A stretch of 64,000 bases of DNA from Lentisphaeria bacterium (GCA_017507125.1 JAFWBQ010000130.1:1-64000); one strand, 5' to 3'; positions 16,963 through 26,428 are shown, counted from the first letter of the stretch. Translations and numbers: made by a program. The notes: a model not told the origin generated them from the letters alone.

Positions 16963-17757
16963 TTACAGCTCCACTTCCATTCCGTCGTAAGCGATCATGA
17001 CAGGCTCGCCCCAGGCAGCGGCGCACCGCTCGGCCACCTCGGACTGATCTTTGAGCATCTCCCGGCCGTGGTGGATGAAAAGGATCCTGCCGATCCTGTA
17101 ATTTCTCTCTTTCCACTCCTGACAGAGTTTCGGAGCACTGTGATGCCCGGTTTCCATGAGGAGCAGATCGCAGCCTTCTTCAAGGAAGGGCGCCAGATCA
17201 TCGGTGGAACGGACATCGCCGGAACCGATGATGGTCCTGCCCTCAGCTTTGATGCGGAAAGAGTATGAACTCCCTCTGCCGTCGGCTTTGGGCTGGATGT
17301 GATTGTTTCTGATTGCCTCGACTGAAACGCCATCACCATCGGTGAGGATCCCGGGGGTGATCCGGCGGGTTTTGATCCTCAGCGAGGAGTCCTCTTCATC
17401 ACTGAGAAAGAAAAGCAGCTTTTTGGTCAAATCCACAACTTCGGGGTCAGGGACGATGCACTCAAACTCAGTGGGGGAAGGCAGAACGGGGTTGCCGTGC
17501 ATGCCGTTGAGAGAGTTGAGTTTCCTCATCGTCAGAAAGAGGTTGTAAAGTCCGCCTGTATGATCTCCGTGAGAGTGTGAAATAAAAAGTTTTTTGATCT
17601 TGCGGACATCATATCCCTGAAGATGTGCCATGCGGGCACAGTTTTCTCCGGCATCGAACCACCAGAAAAAGCCATCTTTCTCCAATGCCCATGAGGTGTG
17701 ATGTTTGCCCGGCATGGGCTCTGTACCTGAAAGGCATCCCCAAATATGTATTTTCAT
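16963..17757 (-). CDS. MBL-fold metallo-hydrolase, paralogue 1
   Basis: 264 residues. Metal motif H61-x-H63-x-D65-H66 (SHSHGDHTGG), preceded by FDAGENC, with a later GSGDVRSTDD and two His-rich strands (METGHHSA, FIHHG). This arrangement resembles RNase Z-like beta-lactamase-fold hydrolases. It is collinear with the next gene, with the metal motif at the same residue numbers, so the two are tandem duplicates. 12 bp separate them. Whether it acts on RNA or a small molecule cannot be told. Confidence 0.8.
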   Translation of the reverse strand: MKIHIWGCLSGTEPMPGKHHTSWALEKDGFFWWFDAGENCARMAHLQGYDVRKIKKLFISHSHGDHTGGLYNLFLTMRKLNSLNGMHGNPVLPSPTEFECIVPDPEVVDLTKKLLFFLSDEEDSSLRIKTRRITPGILTDGDGVSVEAIRNNHIQPKADGRGSSYSFRIKAEGRTIIGSGDVRSTDDLAPFLEEGCDLLLMETGHHSAPKLCQEWKERNYRIGRILFIHHGREMLKDQSEVAERCAAAWGEPVMIAYDGMEVEL

Positions 17758-17769
17758 TGCAGTTGTTCC

Positions 17770-18525
17770 TCAAAGTTCAAAGATCTGTCCGTCTTCAGCA
17801 AAATAAAGTTCCCCGTCCCAGATATCCCGGGCGCGGAGCCAGGTTTCCTCGTAGTGGTCCAGTATTTCAAAGCCGTGATGCACAAATATCAGCTTGCCGA
17901 TCTTGCGTTTTTCGTGTTTGAATTTCCGGCAGAGTTCAGGAGCGCTGTGGTGTCCAGTTTCCATAAGGAGCACGTCAGGGGCATGGAGCCACTCTCCCAG
18001 TTCATCAGGTGAATTCACATCGCCGGAGTAGACGATGGTCTTTCCTTCAGCTTCGATCTTGAAGGACCAGGAGCGGCTTTTGCCGTTTTCACCGGGATTC
18101 AGATGAGTATTGGGGCGCCACATGACTTTGACATCGTCCATAAGAGATTCGGACTCCTCCTGAAGAGAGTGTTCCTCCATCTCCGTCCCACCCCAGAGAG
18201 AGGAAGTCCGGTCAAGGAGCTGGTAAAAAAGAGGGAATATACCCGGCTCCGGAGTAAAGATCTGCATGGTCCGGCGGTTTTCCTTTTTCCGCCGGAGCGT
18301 CCCCAGCAAGCCCATGAGACCGCCGCAGTGGTCGATGTGAAAGTGAGAAATAAAAACGCGCTTTATCTGTTCAGCTTTATATCCCATGAAATACATAGTC
18401 CGCGAACAGTTTTCTCCGGCATCGAACCAGTGGAGAAACCCGTCTTTTTCCAGAGCCAGCGCTGTATGGTTGCGTCCGGGACGGGGATTTGTGCCTGCAA
18501 GAGAGCCGAATATGATCAGTTTCAT
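17770..18525 (-). CDS. MBL-fold metallo-hydrolase, paralogue 2
   Basis: 251 residues. Metal motif H61-x-H63-x-D65-H66 (SHFHIDHCGG), FDAGENC, YSGDVNSPDE, METGHHSA and FVHHG match paralogue 1 position by position. The start overlaps the tsaD stop by 4 bp (ATGA), so it is translationally coupled to a tRNA-modification gene. An RNase Z-like fold is visible; catalytic function is inferred only. Confidence 0.8.
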   Translation of the reverse strand: MKLIIFGSLAGTNPRPGRNHTALALEKDGFLHWFDAGENCSRTMYFMGYKAEQIKRVFISHFHIDHCGGLMGLLGTLRRKKENRRTMQIFTPEPGIFPLFYQLLDRTSSLWGGTEMEEHSLQEESESLMDDVKVMWRPNTHLNPGENGKSRSWSFKIEAEGKTIVYSGDVNSPDELGEWLHAPDVLLMETGHHSAPELCRKFKHEKRKIGKLIFVHHGFEILDHYEETWLRARDIWDGELYFAEDGQIFEL

Positions 18526-19586
18526 CCGACGAAGTCCACCTCTGTGATCCGGGGAAGCCGGGCAAAAGAGTCAGCATTAAGGTCCATAAAGCGTCCCCGG
18601 CGGAAGCCGTGGAACCCGGCTCCTGCAACCATGGCGGCGTTATCGGTGCAATATTTCGGGGGCGCCAGCATCAATTTCGCAGAGCTGCCCACACTTTGCG
18701 CCATACGGGCGCGGAGTTCGGCGTTACAGGCCACACCGCCTGCCACCACCACAGTTCTGGCGCCATAGGTGCGGCGGGCATCCGCCGCCTTGCGGACAAG
18801 GACATCCACCACTGCCGCCTGATAGCTTGCCACTGTATCGGCAAGAAGCTCTCCGGAAAGTTCCGGGTACTTCTGAGTGTGGTAAAGAAGTGCTGTTTTG
18901 ATGCCGCTGAAGCTGAAGTTGTAGCGGTTTTCAGGAGAAACAGGTTTCCCTGCACCACCGGTCAGGGGCCGGGGGAAATGGAACCTTTCAGGATCACCGC
19001 CCTGTGCGACCTTCTGGATGACGGGTCCTCCCGGATATCCCAGACCGAGGAGTTTTGCACCTTTGTCAAGGGCCTCACCGGCAGCATCGTCAATGGTGCA
19101 TCCCAGCTGCTGCGCCTTGCCCTCTCTGTCAATGAGCATAAGGGAAGTATGACCGCCTGAGACCACCAGAGCCAGAATGGGATAAAGGGATTCATCGGCA
19201 AAAACATCGGGGGATGAATCCAGAAACGCCCCGTAGATATGGGCAAGAAAATGGTTGACACCCACCAGAGGGAGCTGATTGATCTGGCTGAGTCCCTTGG
19301 CATAGTTGAGCCCCACCAGCAGAGCGGGGATCAATCCGGGTCCCTGAGTCACAGCAATAGCGGAAATATCTTTCAAAGTGACATTTGCCTGTTTCAGAGC
19401 GCCTGACACCACCGGCGTCAGGGCTTTCAGATGCTCCCTTGCGGCAAGTTCAGGCACAACACCGCCGTGAACGGCGTGTTTGGCGATCTGGGAGGCAACT
19501 TCACTTGAAAGTACACGGAACCCGTCTTCAACCACAGCTGCGGCGGTTTCGTCGCAGCTGCTTTCAATTCCAAGAATAAGACTCAT
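18522..19586 (-). CDS. tsaD: tRNA N6-threonylcarbamoyladenosine synthase TsaD
   Basis: 354 residues from ATG 19586 (a GTG at 19592 is possible; neither has a clear ribosome site, but homologues begin at this ILGIESSCDET position). TsaD transfers threonylcarbamoyl to A37 of ANN-reading tRNAs with TsaB and TsaE. Hallmarks: GIESSCDETAAA at the N-terminus, the metal-binding HFLAH near 112, VSGGHTSL, and FSFSGIKTAL plus VVAGGVACN of the ASKHA fold. First gene of a four-gene leftward set. Confidence 0.97.
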   Translation of the reverse strand: MSLILGIESSCDETAAAVVEDGFRVLSSEVASQIAKHAVHGGVVPELAAREHLKALTPVVSGALKQANVTLKDISAIAVTQGPGLIPALLVGLNYAKGLSQINQLPLVGVNHFLAHIYGAFLDSSPDVFADESLYPILALVVSGGHTSLMLIDREGKAQQLGCTIDDAAGEALDKGAKLLGLGYPGGPVIQKVAQGGDPERFHFPRPLTGGAGKPVSPENRYNFSFSGIKTALLYHTQKYPELSGELLADTVASYQAAVVDVLVRKAADARRTYGARTVVVAGGVACNAELRARMAQSVGSSAKLMLAPPKYCTDNAAMVAGAGFHGFRRGRFMDLNADSFARLPRITEVDFVG

Positions 19587-19598
19587 AAGCACACACAG

Positions 19599-19634
19599 GG
19601 CACCGGCAAAGGATTTGACTCCTTCCCCGGTGCC
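19599..19634 (-). terminator. Hairpin between serC and tsaD
   Basis: Arms GGCACCGG / CCGGTGCC with an inner AAGGA/TCCTT pairing. No T-run follows, so it may be an mRNA stabiliser or attenuator and not a true terminator. Confidence 0.4.
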
Positions 19635-19656
19635 TGAAGATCAATTTTTAATGTTT

Positions 19657-20739
19657 TCAGCGATTGGCAACTTCAAATTTCTTCATGAAGTCGATGAGAG
19701 CGTCGATACCCTCGATGGGCATGGCGTTGTAGATGCTGGCACGGCATCCGCCCACAAGACGGTGGCCCTTGAGTTCGGTGAGACCCACAGCCTTGGCGTC
19801 GGCGACGAACTTGGCATCCAGCTCGTCGGAGGGAGTGCGGAAGACAACATTCATGCGGGAACGGTCTTCTTTGGCAGCGGGGCAGGAGTAGAAGCTGCTG
19901 CTGTCAATGAAATCATAGAGTTTGGCAGCCTTGGCGTTGTTGATCTTCTCAATGCCGGCGATTCCGCCCTGTTCGATGAGCCAGTCGGAAACCAGCTTGA
20001 ACATGTAGATACCGAAGGTGGGAGGAGTGTTGAACATGGAACCTTCTTCGATATAGGTGGAGTAACGCAGCATGGTGGGCACCTTGGAATCATCGGTGCG
20101 GGCAGCAAGATCTTTACGCATGACAACGAGAGCCATTCCGCTGGGGCCCAGGTTCTTCTGGGCGCCGGCGTAAATCATGCCGAACTTGCTGGCGTCAAAC
20201 TGACGGGACATGATGTCGCTGGACATATCAGCGATGAGGGGTACACCTGCGGGAGCAGTGGGCATATCCTTGTACTGGGTTCCGGCGATGGTGTTGTTGC
20301 TGGTGATGTGGAGATAAGCAGCTCCGGGAGTCTGGTTCCAGGTGGAAGCGCAGGGGATGTGATCGTATTTGGTCTCTTTGGAGCTGGCAACCACATTGGC
20401 GGTACCGAACATCTTGGCTTCCTTGATGGCCTTGGAGCTCCAGACACCGGTATCAACGAAGTCGGCAGTGCCGCCGTTGAGCAAATTCATGGGGATCATG
20501 GCAAACTGCATGCTGGCGCCGCCCTGGATGAAAAGAACAGCGTAGTCATCAGAAAGGTTCAGCAGCTGACGGACGTTGGCTTCGGCTGCGTCAATAACGG
20601 GTTTGAAGTATTTACCGCGGTGGGAAAGCTCCATGATGCCGCTGCCGCTGTCCTGAAACGCGCAAAATTCAGCCTGAGCTTTTTTCATCACTGCTTCCGG
20701 CAGCATAGCCGGACCCGCCGCAAAATTGTAGATCTTCAT
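19657..20739 (-). CDS. serC: Phosphoserine aminotransferase
   Basis: 360 residues, standard length. Converts 3-phosphohydroxypyruvate and glutamate to phosphoserine, the second step of serine synthesis. Shows NFAAGPAMLPEAVM at the start, SHRGKYF, GGASMQFAM, DMSSDIMSR, and the PLP-lysine motif YAGAQKNLGPSG near 195. Ribosome site AAAAGGAG before ATG. It has its own promoter, and no other serine gene is near. Confidence 0.97.
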   Translation of the reverse strand: MKIYNFAAGPAMLPEAVMKKAQAEFCAFQDSGSGIMELSHRGKYFKPVIDAAEANVRQLLNLSDDYAVLFIQGGASMQFAMIPMNLLNGGTADFVDTGVWSSKAIKEAKMFGTANVVASSKETKYDHIPCASTWNQTPGAAYLHITSNNTIAGTQYKDMPTAPAGVPLIADMSSDIMSRQFDASKFGMIYAGAQKNLGPSGMALVVMRKDLAARTDDSKVPTMLRYSTYIEEGSMFNTPPTFGIYMFKLVSDWLIEQGGIAGIEKINNAKAAKLYDFIDSSSFYSCPAAKEDRSRMNVVFRTPSDELDAKFVADAKAVGLTELKGHRLVGGCRASIYNAMPIEGIDALIDFMKKFEVANR

Positions 20740-20808
20740 GGGAAAAACTCCTTTTGGATTTGTATTTTGTAAAGCCTGATATTGACTTACAAGACATTGC
20801 TTTTCTAT

Positions 20809-20837
20809 AATATAACACTTGAAAAAGTGTTTTACAA
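20809..20837 (-). promoter_or_regulatory. serC promoter
   Basis: TTGTAA at 20832-20837, spacer 17, TATATT at 20809-20814, preceded by TGT; about 70 bp before the serC ATG. Confidence 0.7.
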
Positions 20838-20869
20838 GAGCCGGAAAAGAGAATTAGTTATTTTTTTAC

Positions 20870-22096
20870 TTAACTCGCCGGAGCGGTGCTCTCTGCTTCC
20901 CCGGCCTTCTCCTTTTCCACACGCTTCAGGAGTCTGAAAGCCGGCAGAGCGCAGAGAATGTAAAGGCTCCCGGCTGTCACAAAGACACCTTTGACACCCG
21001 CCAGATAGACAACGCCCCCCGAAACAAGGGCGCTGAACATGACACCGCCCACACTGAAGCCCTGCATGACGCCGAAGACCTGCCCCCGCCGGGATTGCCC
21101 TGCATAAGAACTGATAAGGCGCTGAAGAATGGGGTCGATCCCTCCCGCCGCCATGAATCCGAGGAAACGCAGTACCATGAAGAGTATGATATTGGTGCAA
21201 ACGGATTGACACAACAGCAAAACTCCTGCCGTCACCAGCAGAGGGGGAAGCAGCCGTTTTGCCGGGAATTTGTCTGCCAGAAATCCGATGGTCACACCTG
21301 AGATCACACCGCCGAGAGCGGCGGCGGCGCTGATGAAACCGGTATTGGCGGCGGCGGTTCCGGGTTCGCTTGCCTGAGCCACCAGCAGTGCCAGATAGGG
21401 ATTGTCAAAACTCCGCATAAAGTTGGTGATAAGGATCATCCATATCAGACAGCGCAGCAGAGTCCCGTAGCCTGCCATAAGTTCCCAGAAGTGTTTTTTC
21501 TCCTCAACAGGAGCTTTGACTGCGGGAACAAAGTTCTCTTTCACAGGGAGCACCAGAAGTCCTGAGAGGAAGAAACAGATGCCGCAGATGATGAATCCTG
21601 CATCAAATCCGTATTTATCCACCACCATTCCCCCGAGGAAAAAGCCTGTCATGTACCCCGTGGAAACAGCGGTACTGATCGCTCCCAGGGCAAAGCCCTG
21701 TTTTTCTTCGGGGGTGACACTTGCCACAAGGGTCTGAGCGGCGTTGACCGTTCCCGAAAAGAAACTTGCAGCGACACGGATGAGGATCAGTATCCAGAGG
21801 GATTCGGCGAACATCATCAAAGGGAAGAGGAACGCCGAAATGAACGCCGCCCGGAGCAGCATCAGTTTTCTGCCGAAACGGTCCGAAAGTTTTCCCCACA
21901 CCGGAGCGGCACAAGCAAGAGTTCCCATGCCGAGGAAGGTAAAAAGCGCCACCCCCACACCGCAAAGGCCTTCATCAGCGATCCCCAGACGGCTCTGGAT
22001 AAAGAGGGGGATGAAGGGCATCGCCATGGAGTATCCCCCCATAGCAAGGAGCTGGGAAACCCAGATAAGGGCAAGGCTTTTCTTCCAGGAACTCAT
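20870..22096 (-). CDS. MFS transporter
   Basis: 408 residues, about 12 transmembrane helices. The loop between helices 2 and 3 carries GKLSDRFGRKLML, the hallmark MFS motif, repeated in degenerate form in the second half as GFLADKFPAKRLL. Resembles drug/sugar efflux-type MFS proteins. Start lies 14 bp after the Gfo/Idh/MocA gene, so it probably moves the sugar or sugar derivative handled by that unit; direction and substrate are unknown. Confidence 0.85.
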   Translation of the reverse strand: MSSWKKSLALIWVSQLLAMGGYSMAMPFIPLFIQSRLGIADEGLCGVGVALFTFLGMGTLACAAPVWGKLSDRFGRKLMLLRAAFISAFLFPLMMFAESLWILILIRVAASFFSGTVNAAQTLVASVTPEEKQGFALGAISTAVSTGYMTGFFLGGMVVDKYGFDAGFIICGICFFLSGLLVLPVKENFVPAVKAPVEEKKHFWELMAGYGTLLRCLIWMILITNFMRSFDNPYLALLVAQASEPGTAAANTGFISAAAALGGVISGVTIGFLADKFPAKRLLPPLLVTAGVLLLCQSVCTNIILFMVLRFLGFMAAGGIDPILQRLISSYAGQSRRGQVFGVMQGFSVGGVMFSALVSGGVVYLAGVKGVFVTAGSLYILCALPAFRLLKRVEKEKAGEAESTAPAS

Positions 22097-22110
22097 GGCA
22101 GGTCAGTTTT

Positions 22111-23226
22111 TCAGAAGTTCACCCACTCGCCTGAGGCGGCAGATTTTTTCACCACTTCAAGATAACGCTGGATCTTGATCCCCTGTTCAAGTCCCGGTTC
22201 AGCCTTGATACCTTTGTGGACACAATCAAGGAAGTTGTAAAGGCAGTGCATGTGTCCCCTGAGCCAGCCGATGGCGGCTTTGGGGGTGGGGAACCCTGCG
22301 GGTTTGTCGTAGCGCTGTCCGCAGTCGATGGCGGTCCAGCCGCGGACGCCCCCGATGGGTGAACCTTTGGCGGTGCGGTCATAGAAGAAAAGTTTATCCA
22401 GATTCATGGGTTCCCACTTCAAGCTCCCTTTGGAGCCGTGGATGGTGAATCCCATTTCATCTTCTGCCCCTGTGGCGATCTTGGAGGCGCGGATGATCCC
22501 GGAAGCGCCGTTGGCAAGTTTCACGATGCAGTTCATATTGTCTTCGGCGGTCACAGGCACCATCTTTGCCGGATCCGAGGCAGAGGGGCGCTCAGGGTAG
22601 GCAATATGAGTGGTGGCGCAAACAGAGGTAAAATCTCCCAGAAAGCTGTTCATGAGATCAAGGATGTGACTTCCCAGATCTGCCACAGTTCCAGCTTCAA
22701 GTTTCCACTTCAAAGGAGCTTTGGGGTCGGAGCTGCCGCTGTGGAGATAAGCGCCCTCAAATTCAAGGATCTCGCCGATGGCGCCCTCTTCGATCAGCTG
22801 TTTCGCCCGCAGTGTGGCGGGGAAGAAACGGTTCTGCAAGGTCATCTGGGCGATACCTTTGTACTCAGGCAGAAGCGCTTCTATCTCTGCGGCTTCGGCG
22901 GCAGTGGCAACAAGAGGTTTGTCGCAGTAGATATGCTTGTTGTTTTTCATGGCGGACTTCAGCGCCTCAAGGTGGGCATCGTTGGGGGAACAGATATCCA
23001 CGATGTCGATATCGGGATTTTCCGTGATCTCTCTGAAATCAGTGACGCCGATACACCCCAGAGCGGCGGCGGCTTTGGCGGCGCTTTCAGGGCGTGAAGT
23101 GCAGACCATGACGATCTCGCTTTTGAACTCCTGCTGGTCGTAGAAAAGGGGGATATTCTGGTGCCCGTAGGTGTGGACCTTGCCGATGAATCCGTATCCG
23201 ATAAGACCGACTTTGTAGATCTTCAT
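22111..23226 (-). CDS. Gfo/Idh/MocA-family oxidoreductase
   Basis: 371 residues. N-terminal NAD(P)-binding fold begins KVGLIGYGFIGKVHTYGH with the GxGxxG turn; YCDKPLVAT near 100 is the family's (E/D)KP motif with the catalytic Lys; GSHILDLMNSF supplies the downstream His/Asp region. These enzymes oxidise or reduce sugars and inositols. Ribosome site GAGGT before ATG 23226. Lies between a secreted DUF4838 protein and an MFS transporter in one unit. Confidence 0.9.
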   Translation of the reverse strand: MKIYKVGLIGYGFIGKVHTYGHQNIPLFYDQQEFKSEIVMVCTSRPESAAKAAAALGCIGVTDFREITENPDIDIVDICSPNDAHLEALKSAMKNNKHIYCDKPLVATAAEAAEIEALLPEYKGIAQMTLQNRFFPATLRAKQLIEEGAIGEILEFEGAYLHSGSSDPKAPLKWKLEAGTVADLGSHILDLMNSFLGDFTSVCATTHIAYPERPSASDPAKMVPVTAEDNMNCIVKLANGASGIIRASKIATGAEDEMGFTIHGSKGSLKWEPMNLDKLFFYDRTAKGSPIGGVRGWTAIDCGQRYDKPAGFPTPKAAIGWLRGHMHCLYNFLDCVHKGIKAEPGLEQGIKIQRYLEVVKKSAASGEWVNF

Positions 23227-23258
23227 AAAAATTTACCTCATAGAATTATTGAAAAGGG

Positions 23259-26084
23259 TTATTTTACCTCGACCAGTGAAGCACCGTTGAGGCGGCATTG
23301 AGAACCTTTTTTGCCGTGGAGCTGGAACCTGACATAAGGATTTTTCCCCAGCGCCTTGCCGTGGGTGGAAACGATATACTCCTGACGCATCCACTTGAGG
23401 GGACCTTTGAGCTTTCTCCGGGGGAGCATGGTCACATATCCGTTATGCTCGTCAAAACGGACATTGAACTCTGAATCCTTTTCCAGTTGCAGCCAGAAGG
23501 TCAGTTTGTATTTGGTATTGGTCTTGAGCTTGAGATACTGTGCCAGAAGCTGTCCGTCCTTCAGCACCAGGGAGGCGCCGTCTGTGACAAACTCCCCGGT
23601 ATCACGGGCAAGAGGACGTCCGGAGAACCATTTGCCCATCCAGCGGCCGTTGATCCTGCCGGTAAAATTGCCGTCGGAAAGAAGATTTTTCTCTTTGGGT
23701 TCATCAAAGATGATGGTTCCGAAGTTGTCAAGATCGCCGAAAGATTTGGCAAAGAAGCTCCAGTTGTAGCAGGGGAGCGCCTTGATGCCGTTGAGGACAC
23801 GGTAACGGGTGAAGTTGCCTTTGAATTTGCCGGGGACAGCGGCAGGGAGACTCCCCACCGGGATCGCCGCTTCAATGGTGAAGCCTTTGCCCTTTTGGAT
23901 GGAGGCGGTGACTTTGGCAGTCACATTCCAGGGAGTGCCCTTTTTGACGCCCACTTTATGATGAAGTCCTGAGTAGACACCGGCAGGGGTAAGGATCAGC
24001 TGAAAACGCTCCTTCTTCTCTCCGGAGGGGTCAAACTGGATCTCAACGCTGGTATCTTCCCAGAGTTTGGGATCGTGGTTCTTCCGCTTGGGCAGGATCA
24101 TGGCATCGGTGTGGGGTTCCTCGCAGTTGAACTTCACATAGTAGAAGTTTTTGTCCCGTTTCAGCTGAACGTAACTTTTGACATCAGCTTTGCCTTTCAT
24201 GGGAACCAGATAACAGGGAGCGCCCCATTTATTTTCGGGCATGACCGCTTTCCAGTGTTCTTTGGCACTGACGCTTTTGAGCCATGCGTTGCGGGCCTTG
24301 AGGAGATTGCCGTAAATATGGCTCTTGATGAAGCGGACTCTGGCAAGGGATTCCTTCTCATTCTGAGTCAGCTTTTCAGCCTGAGCGAAAAGTTTTTCTG
24401 CTTTGGCAAGCTCTTTATCGCCCCAGATCTTAGTCCAGAGTTCGGTGATGGTGGGGAGAACAGTCACAGGACCTTCGGGGGTTTCCACGGAGCGTGCCAC
24501 ATAAGAGAGCCAGTTCTTCTCAAGCATGGCGTAGAACTCTGTCATGGGAGCGGCGGCTTTGCCGAACATGAGGGTCTGGAACTCCTCCATGAGCGCCTTG
24601 ACGTCGGTGGTGGTGTTCCACGCCACACGGCTGAACACATAGTAGTTGATGGCGCTGAGCATGTAAATATCGGTTTCGGCCTCCATGTAGGCGCCGAAGA
24701 TGTAGGGAGCGGCATCCTTGTAGAACTGCCCCACCACCATGGGAGCGGTGTTGGGCAGTCCCGGCTCCATGCGGAGCTTGCTGGGATAGGTCCACAGCCA
24801 GGTCTTGCCACCCAGCTTTTTGTGCCAGTCGGCAAGGAGCTTCAGATCCTTGGCGTGGAGAGGAGTCTGCACGTTCCAGGGGCCCCGGAGCGCCAGCATC
24901 ACAAGAATGTTTTCAGGAATGGCAAAGGGAGGGATCTGACGGTAATTGGCGTATGCCATGGTGGTGAGATCACCGGGAACCTTGCGCTTGAGCATCTCAT
25001 TGCCCAGGTCGGCAAAAAAACGCCAGATGTAATCACTGCCCGCCTTGGCGCCTTTAGAGAAGTGGGGTTTGCACTTGGCGCACTGACAGGGATAACAGCA
25101 GTCGTTGGGCATGATGTTGAAATAGGGCATCCCTTTGGGGAAACGTGACCATGACCAGTAGGTCAGTCCACGGCTTTTGGCATCTTTGCCCCGCAGGAAG
25201 GCTTCGGCGTCATCCGCAATGACCTTTTTGATATCGCTTGAAAAGCAGATATGGCCTCTGCGGCTGCTGGGACGTGCCGCCTGAGTATCAAAGTGACGCA
25301 GTCCGTTGGCTTGCAGGGCGAAATATTCGGGATTGGTTTTGGCGAAACGCTCAATGAACTGCAGCAGGGCAAGACCGTGGCAGTTGGGGATCGAAACAGT
25401 TTCCAGACGGAGACGGTTGCGGTTGATGAGGGCAAAATCTTTGGGGAGTCCCGCATAGGAGCACTTTCCGGAGCTGATCTTGCGCTGATAGAAGTCAGGA
25501 CGGTCGGAAATGTAGAGAGTGGGCAAATTCCAATCCTTCATTTTGGGGACAACAGTACCAATTTCCCCTGCGAAATAGAAGCGGACTCCGATAAAGCGTT
25601 CAAGGAAGTCGTAGGTGCCGAAAAGTGATCCCCTTTCGGCGCCGTAGCCGTAGCCTTTGTTGGCTCCGGCGCTGACGGGATTGGCATTGGGGTCATCTCT
25701 GCCGATGATGAGGATGGCGTTGGGGATAGTCTTGATGACAAATCCGTCACGGTCCATTTTTTTCACGTCGATACCGTGTTTGGCAGCAAGAGCGGCATCA
25801 CCGATGATGATGGCAGGCATCTTGCCGGAAGCTTTGGCTTTGACGGTGATCTTTGCAGAAAAAGCTTTACTCAGCACCATGGCAGCTTCGGAGGCGGCAA
25901 ACCGGCTCACTTTGCTTTTCCCGGCAACGAGTTCAAAGTTGATTTTGCCGTTCTTCACCATCATGAGGGCGATATCTCTGCCCATGACCACTTTGCGTTC
26001 CTGTTTGGGCTCAAAGCTGCTCCGGGCGCCGGAAACAGCAGTGAAGGTCAACAGTGCAAGAAAGAGTGTCAAAAATTTCTTCAT
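23259..26084 (-). CDS. Secreted DUF4838 protein with carbohydrate-binding domains
   Basis: 941 residues. A signal peptide (KKFLTLFLALLTFTAVSG) is followed by an alpha-glucuronidase/GH20-like N-terminal beta domain, then the DUF4838 barrel (about 170-560) with the Cys cluster CQCAKC near 331. Residues ~640-760 resemble a CBM9/DOMON-like domain (WEDTSVEIQFDPSG, FTIEAAIPVGSLP), and ~790-941 a CBM4/9-like jelly roll. Likely a cell-surface or secreted glycan-acting protein; no enzymatic activity is assigned. First gene of a unit with an oxidoreductase and a transporter. GAGGGAAAAAGAG precedes the ATG. Confidence 0.8.
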   Translation of the reverse strand: MKKFLTLFLALLTFTAVSGARSSFEPKQERKVVMGRDIALMMVKNGKINFELVAGKSKVSRFAASEAAMVLSKAFSAKITVKAKASGKMPAIIIGDAALAAKHGIDVKKMDRDGFVIKTIPNAILIIGRDDPNANPVSAGANKGYGYGAERGSLFGTYDFLERFIGVRFYFAGEIGTVVPKMKDWNLPTLYISDRPDFYQRKISSGKCSYAGLPKDFALINRNRLRLETVSIPNCHGLALLQFIERFAKTNPEYFALQANGLRHFDTQAARPSSRRGHICFSSDIKKVIADDAEAFLRGKDAKSRGLTYWSWSRFPKGMPYFNIMPNDCCYPCQCAKCKPHFSKGAKAGSDYIWRFFADLGNEMLKRKVPGDLTTMAYANYRQIPPFAIPENILVMLALRGPWNVQTPLHAKDLKLLADWHKKLGGKTWLWTYPSKLRMEPGLPNTAPMVVGQFYKDAAPYIFGAYMEAETDIYMLSAINYYVFSRVAWNTTTDVKALMEEFQTLMFGKAAAPMTEFYAMLEKNWLSYVARSVETPEGPVTVLPTITELWTKIWGDKELAKAEKLFAQAEKLTQNEKESLARVRFIKSHIYGNLLKARNAWLKSVSAKEHWKAVMPENKWGAPCYLVPMKGKADVKSYVQLKRDKNFYYVKFNCEEPHTDAMILPKRKNHDPKLWEDTSVEIQFDPSGEKKERFQLILTPAGVYSGLHHKVGVKKGTPWNVTAKVTASIQKGKGFTIEAAIPVGSLPAAVPGKFKGNFTRYRVLNGIKALPCYNWSFFAKSFGDLDNFGTIIFDEPKEKNLLSDGNFTGRINGRWMGKWFSGRPLARDTGEFVTDGASLVLKDGQLLAQYLKLKTNTKYKLTFWLQLEKDSEFNVRFDEHNGYVTMLPRRKLKGPLKWMRQEYIVSTHGKALGKNPYVRFQLHGKKGSQCRLNGASLVEVK

Positions 26085-26113
26085 AGCTCTTTTTCCCTCA
26101 AATATTGTCTGAA

Positions 26114-26141
26114 AACAAAAAAAGCCCGCAATATGCGAGCT
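26114..26141 (-). terminator. rpsO terminator
   Basis: Minus-strand hairpin AGCTCGCA / TGCGGGCT (one G-U pair) followed by seven T residues. Confidence 0.8.
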
Positions 26142-26167
26142 CTTTCTGAAAGAATTGTACCTTTGGA

Positions 26168-26428
26168 TTACTTGGCACGACGGATCTTCAAGGTGTCAGT
26201 GATCTCAATGTACTTGGGATAGTTCTCGCCGGCAAGGTAGGCAAGAAGTTTTTTACGGCGGGCAACCATGGCGAGAAGACCGCGGCGGGTGCTGTGATCT
26301 TTCTTGTTGGCCTTGAGGTGCTCAGTCAGAGCAACGATGCGGGAGCTGAGCAGAGCGATCTGCACTTCGGGGGATCCGGTGTCGCCGGCGGTACGGGCGA
26401 ACTTGGCGATGATTTCTTTCTTGTCCAT
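26168..26428 (-). CDS. rpsO: 30S ribosomal protein S15
   Basis: 86 residues from ATG 26428, chosen because GGAG lies 9 bp upstream; in-frame ATGs at 26434 and 26443 would add two or five residues. Shows the S15 signature: DTGSPEVQIALLSSRI, KDHSTRRGLLAMVARRKKLLAYL. Binds 16S rRNA helices 20-22 early in 30S assembly. It has its own promoter, ~90 nt leader with a small GC hairpin (a possible S15 autoregulatory site, as known in other bacteria) and a terminator, so it is monocistronic. Confidence 0.96.
   Translation of the reverse strand: MDKKEIIAKFARTAGDTGSPEVQIALLSSRIVALTEHLKANKKDHSTRRGLLAMVARRKKLLAYLAGENYPKYIEITDTLKIRRAK

Noticed and set aside
19480-20772. Long rightward frame antisense to serC (430 codons)
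   Set aside because: It mirrors serC, has no ribosome site or recognisable domain; serC has all family motifs and its own promoter.
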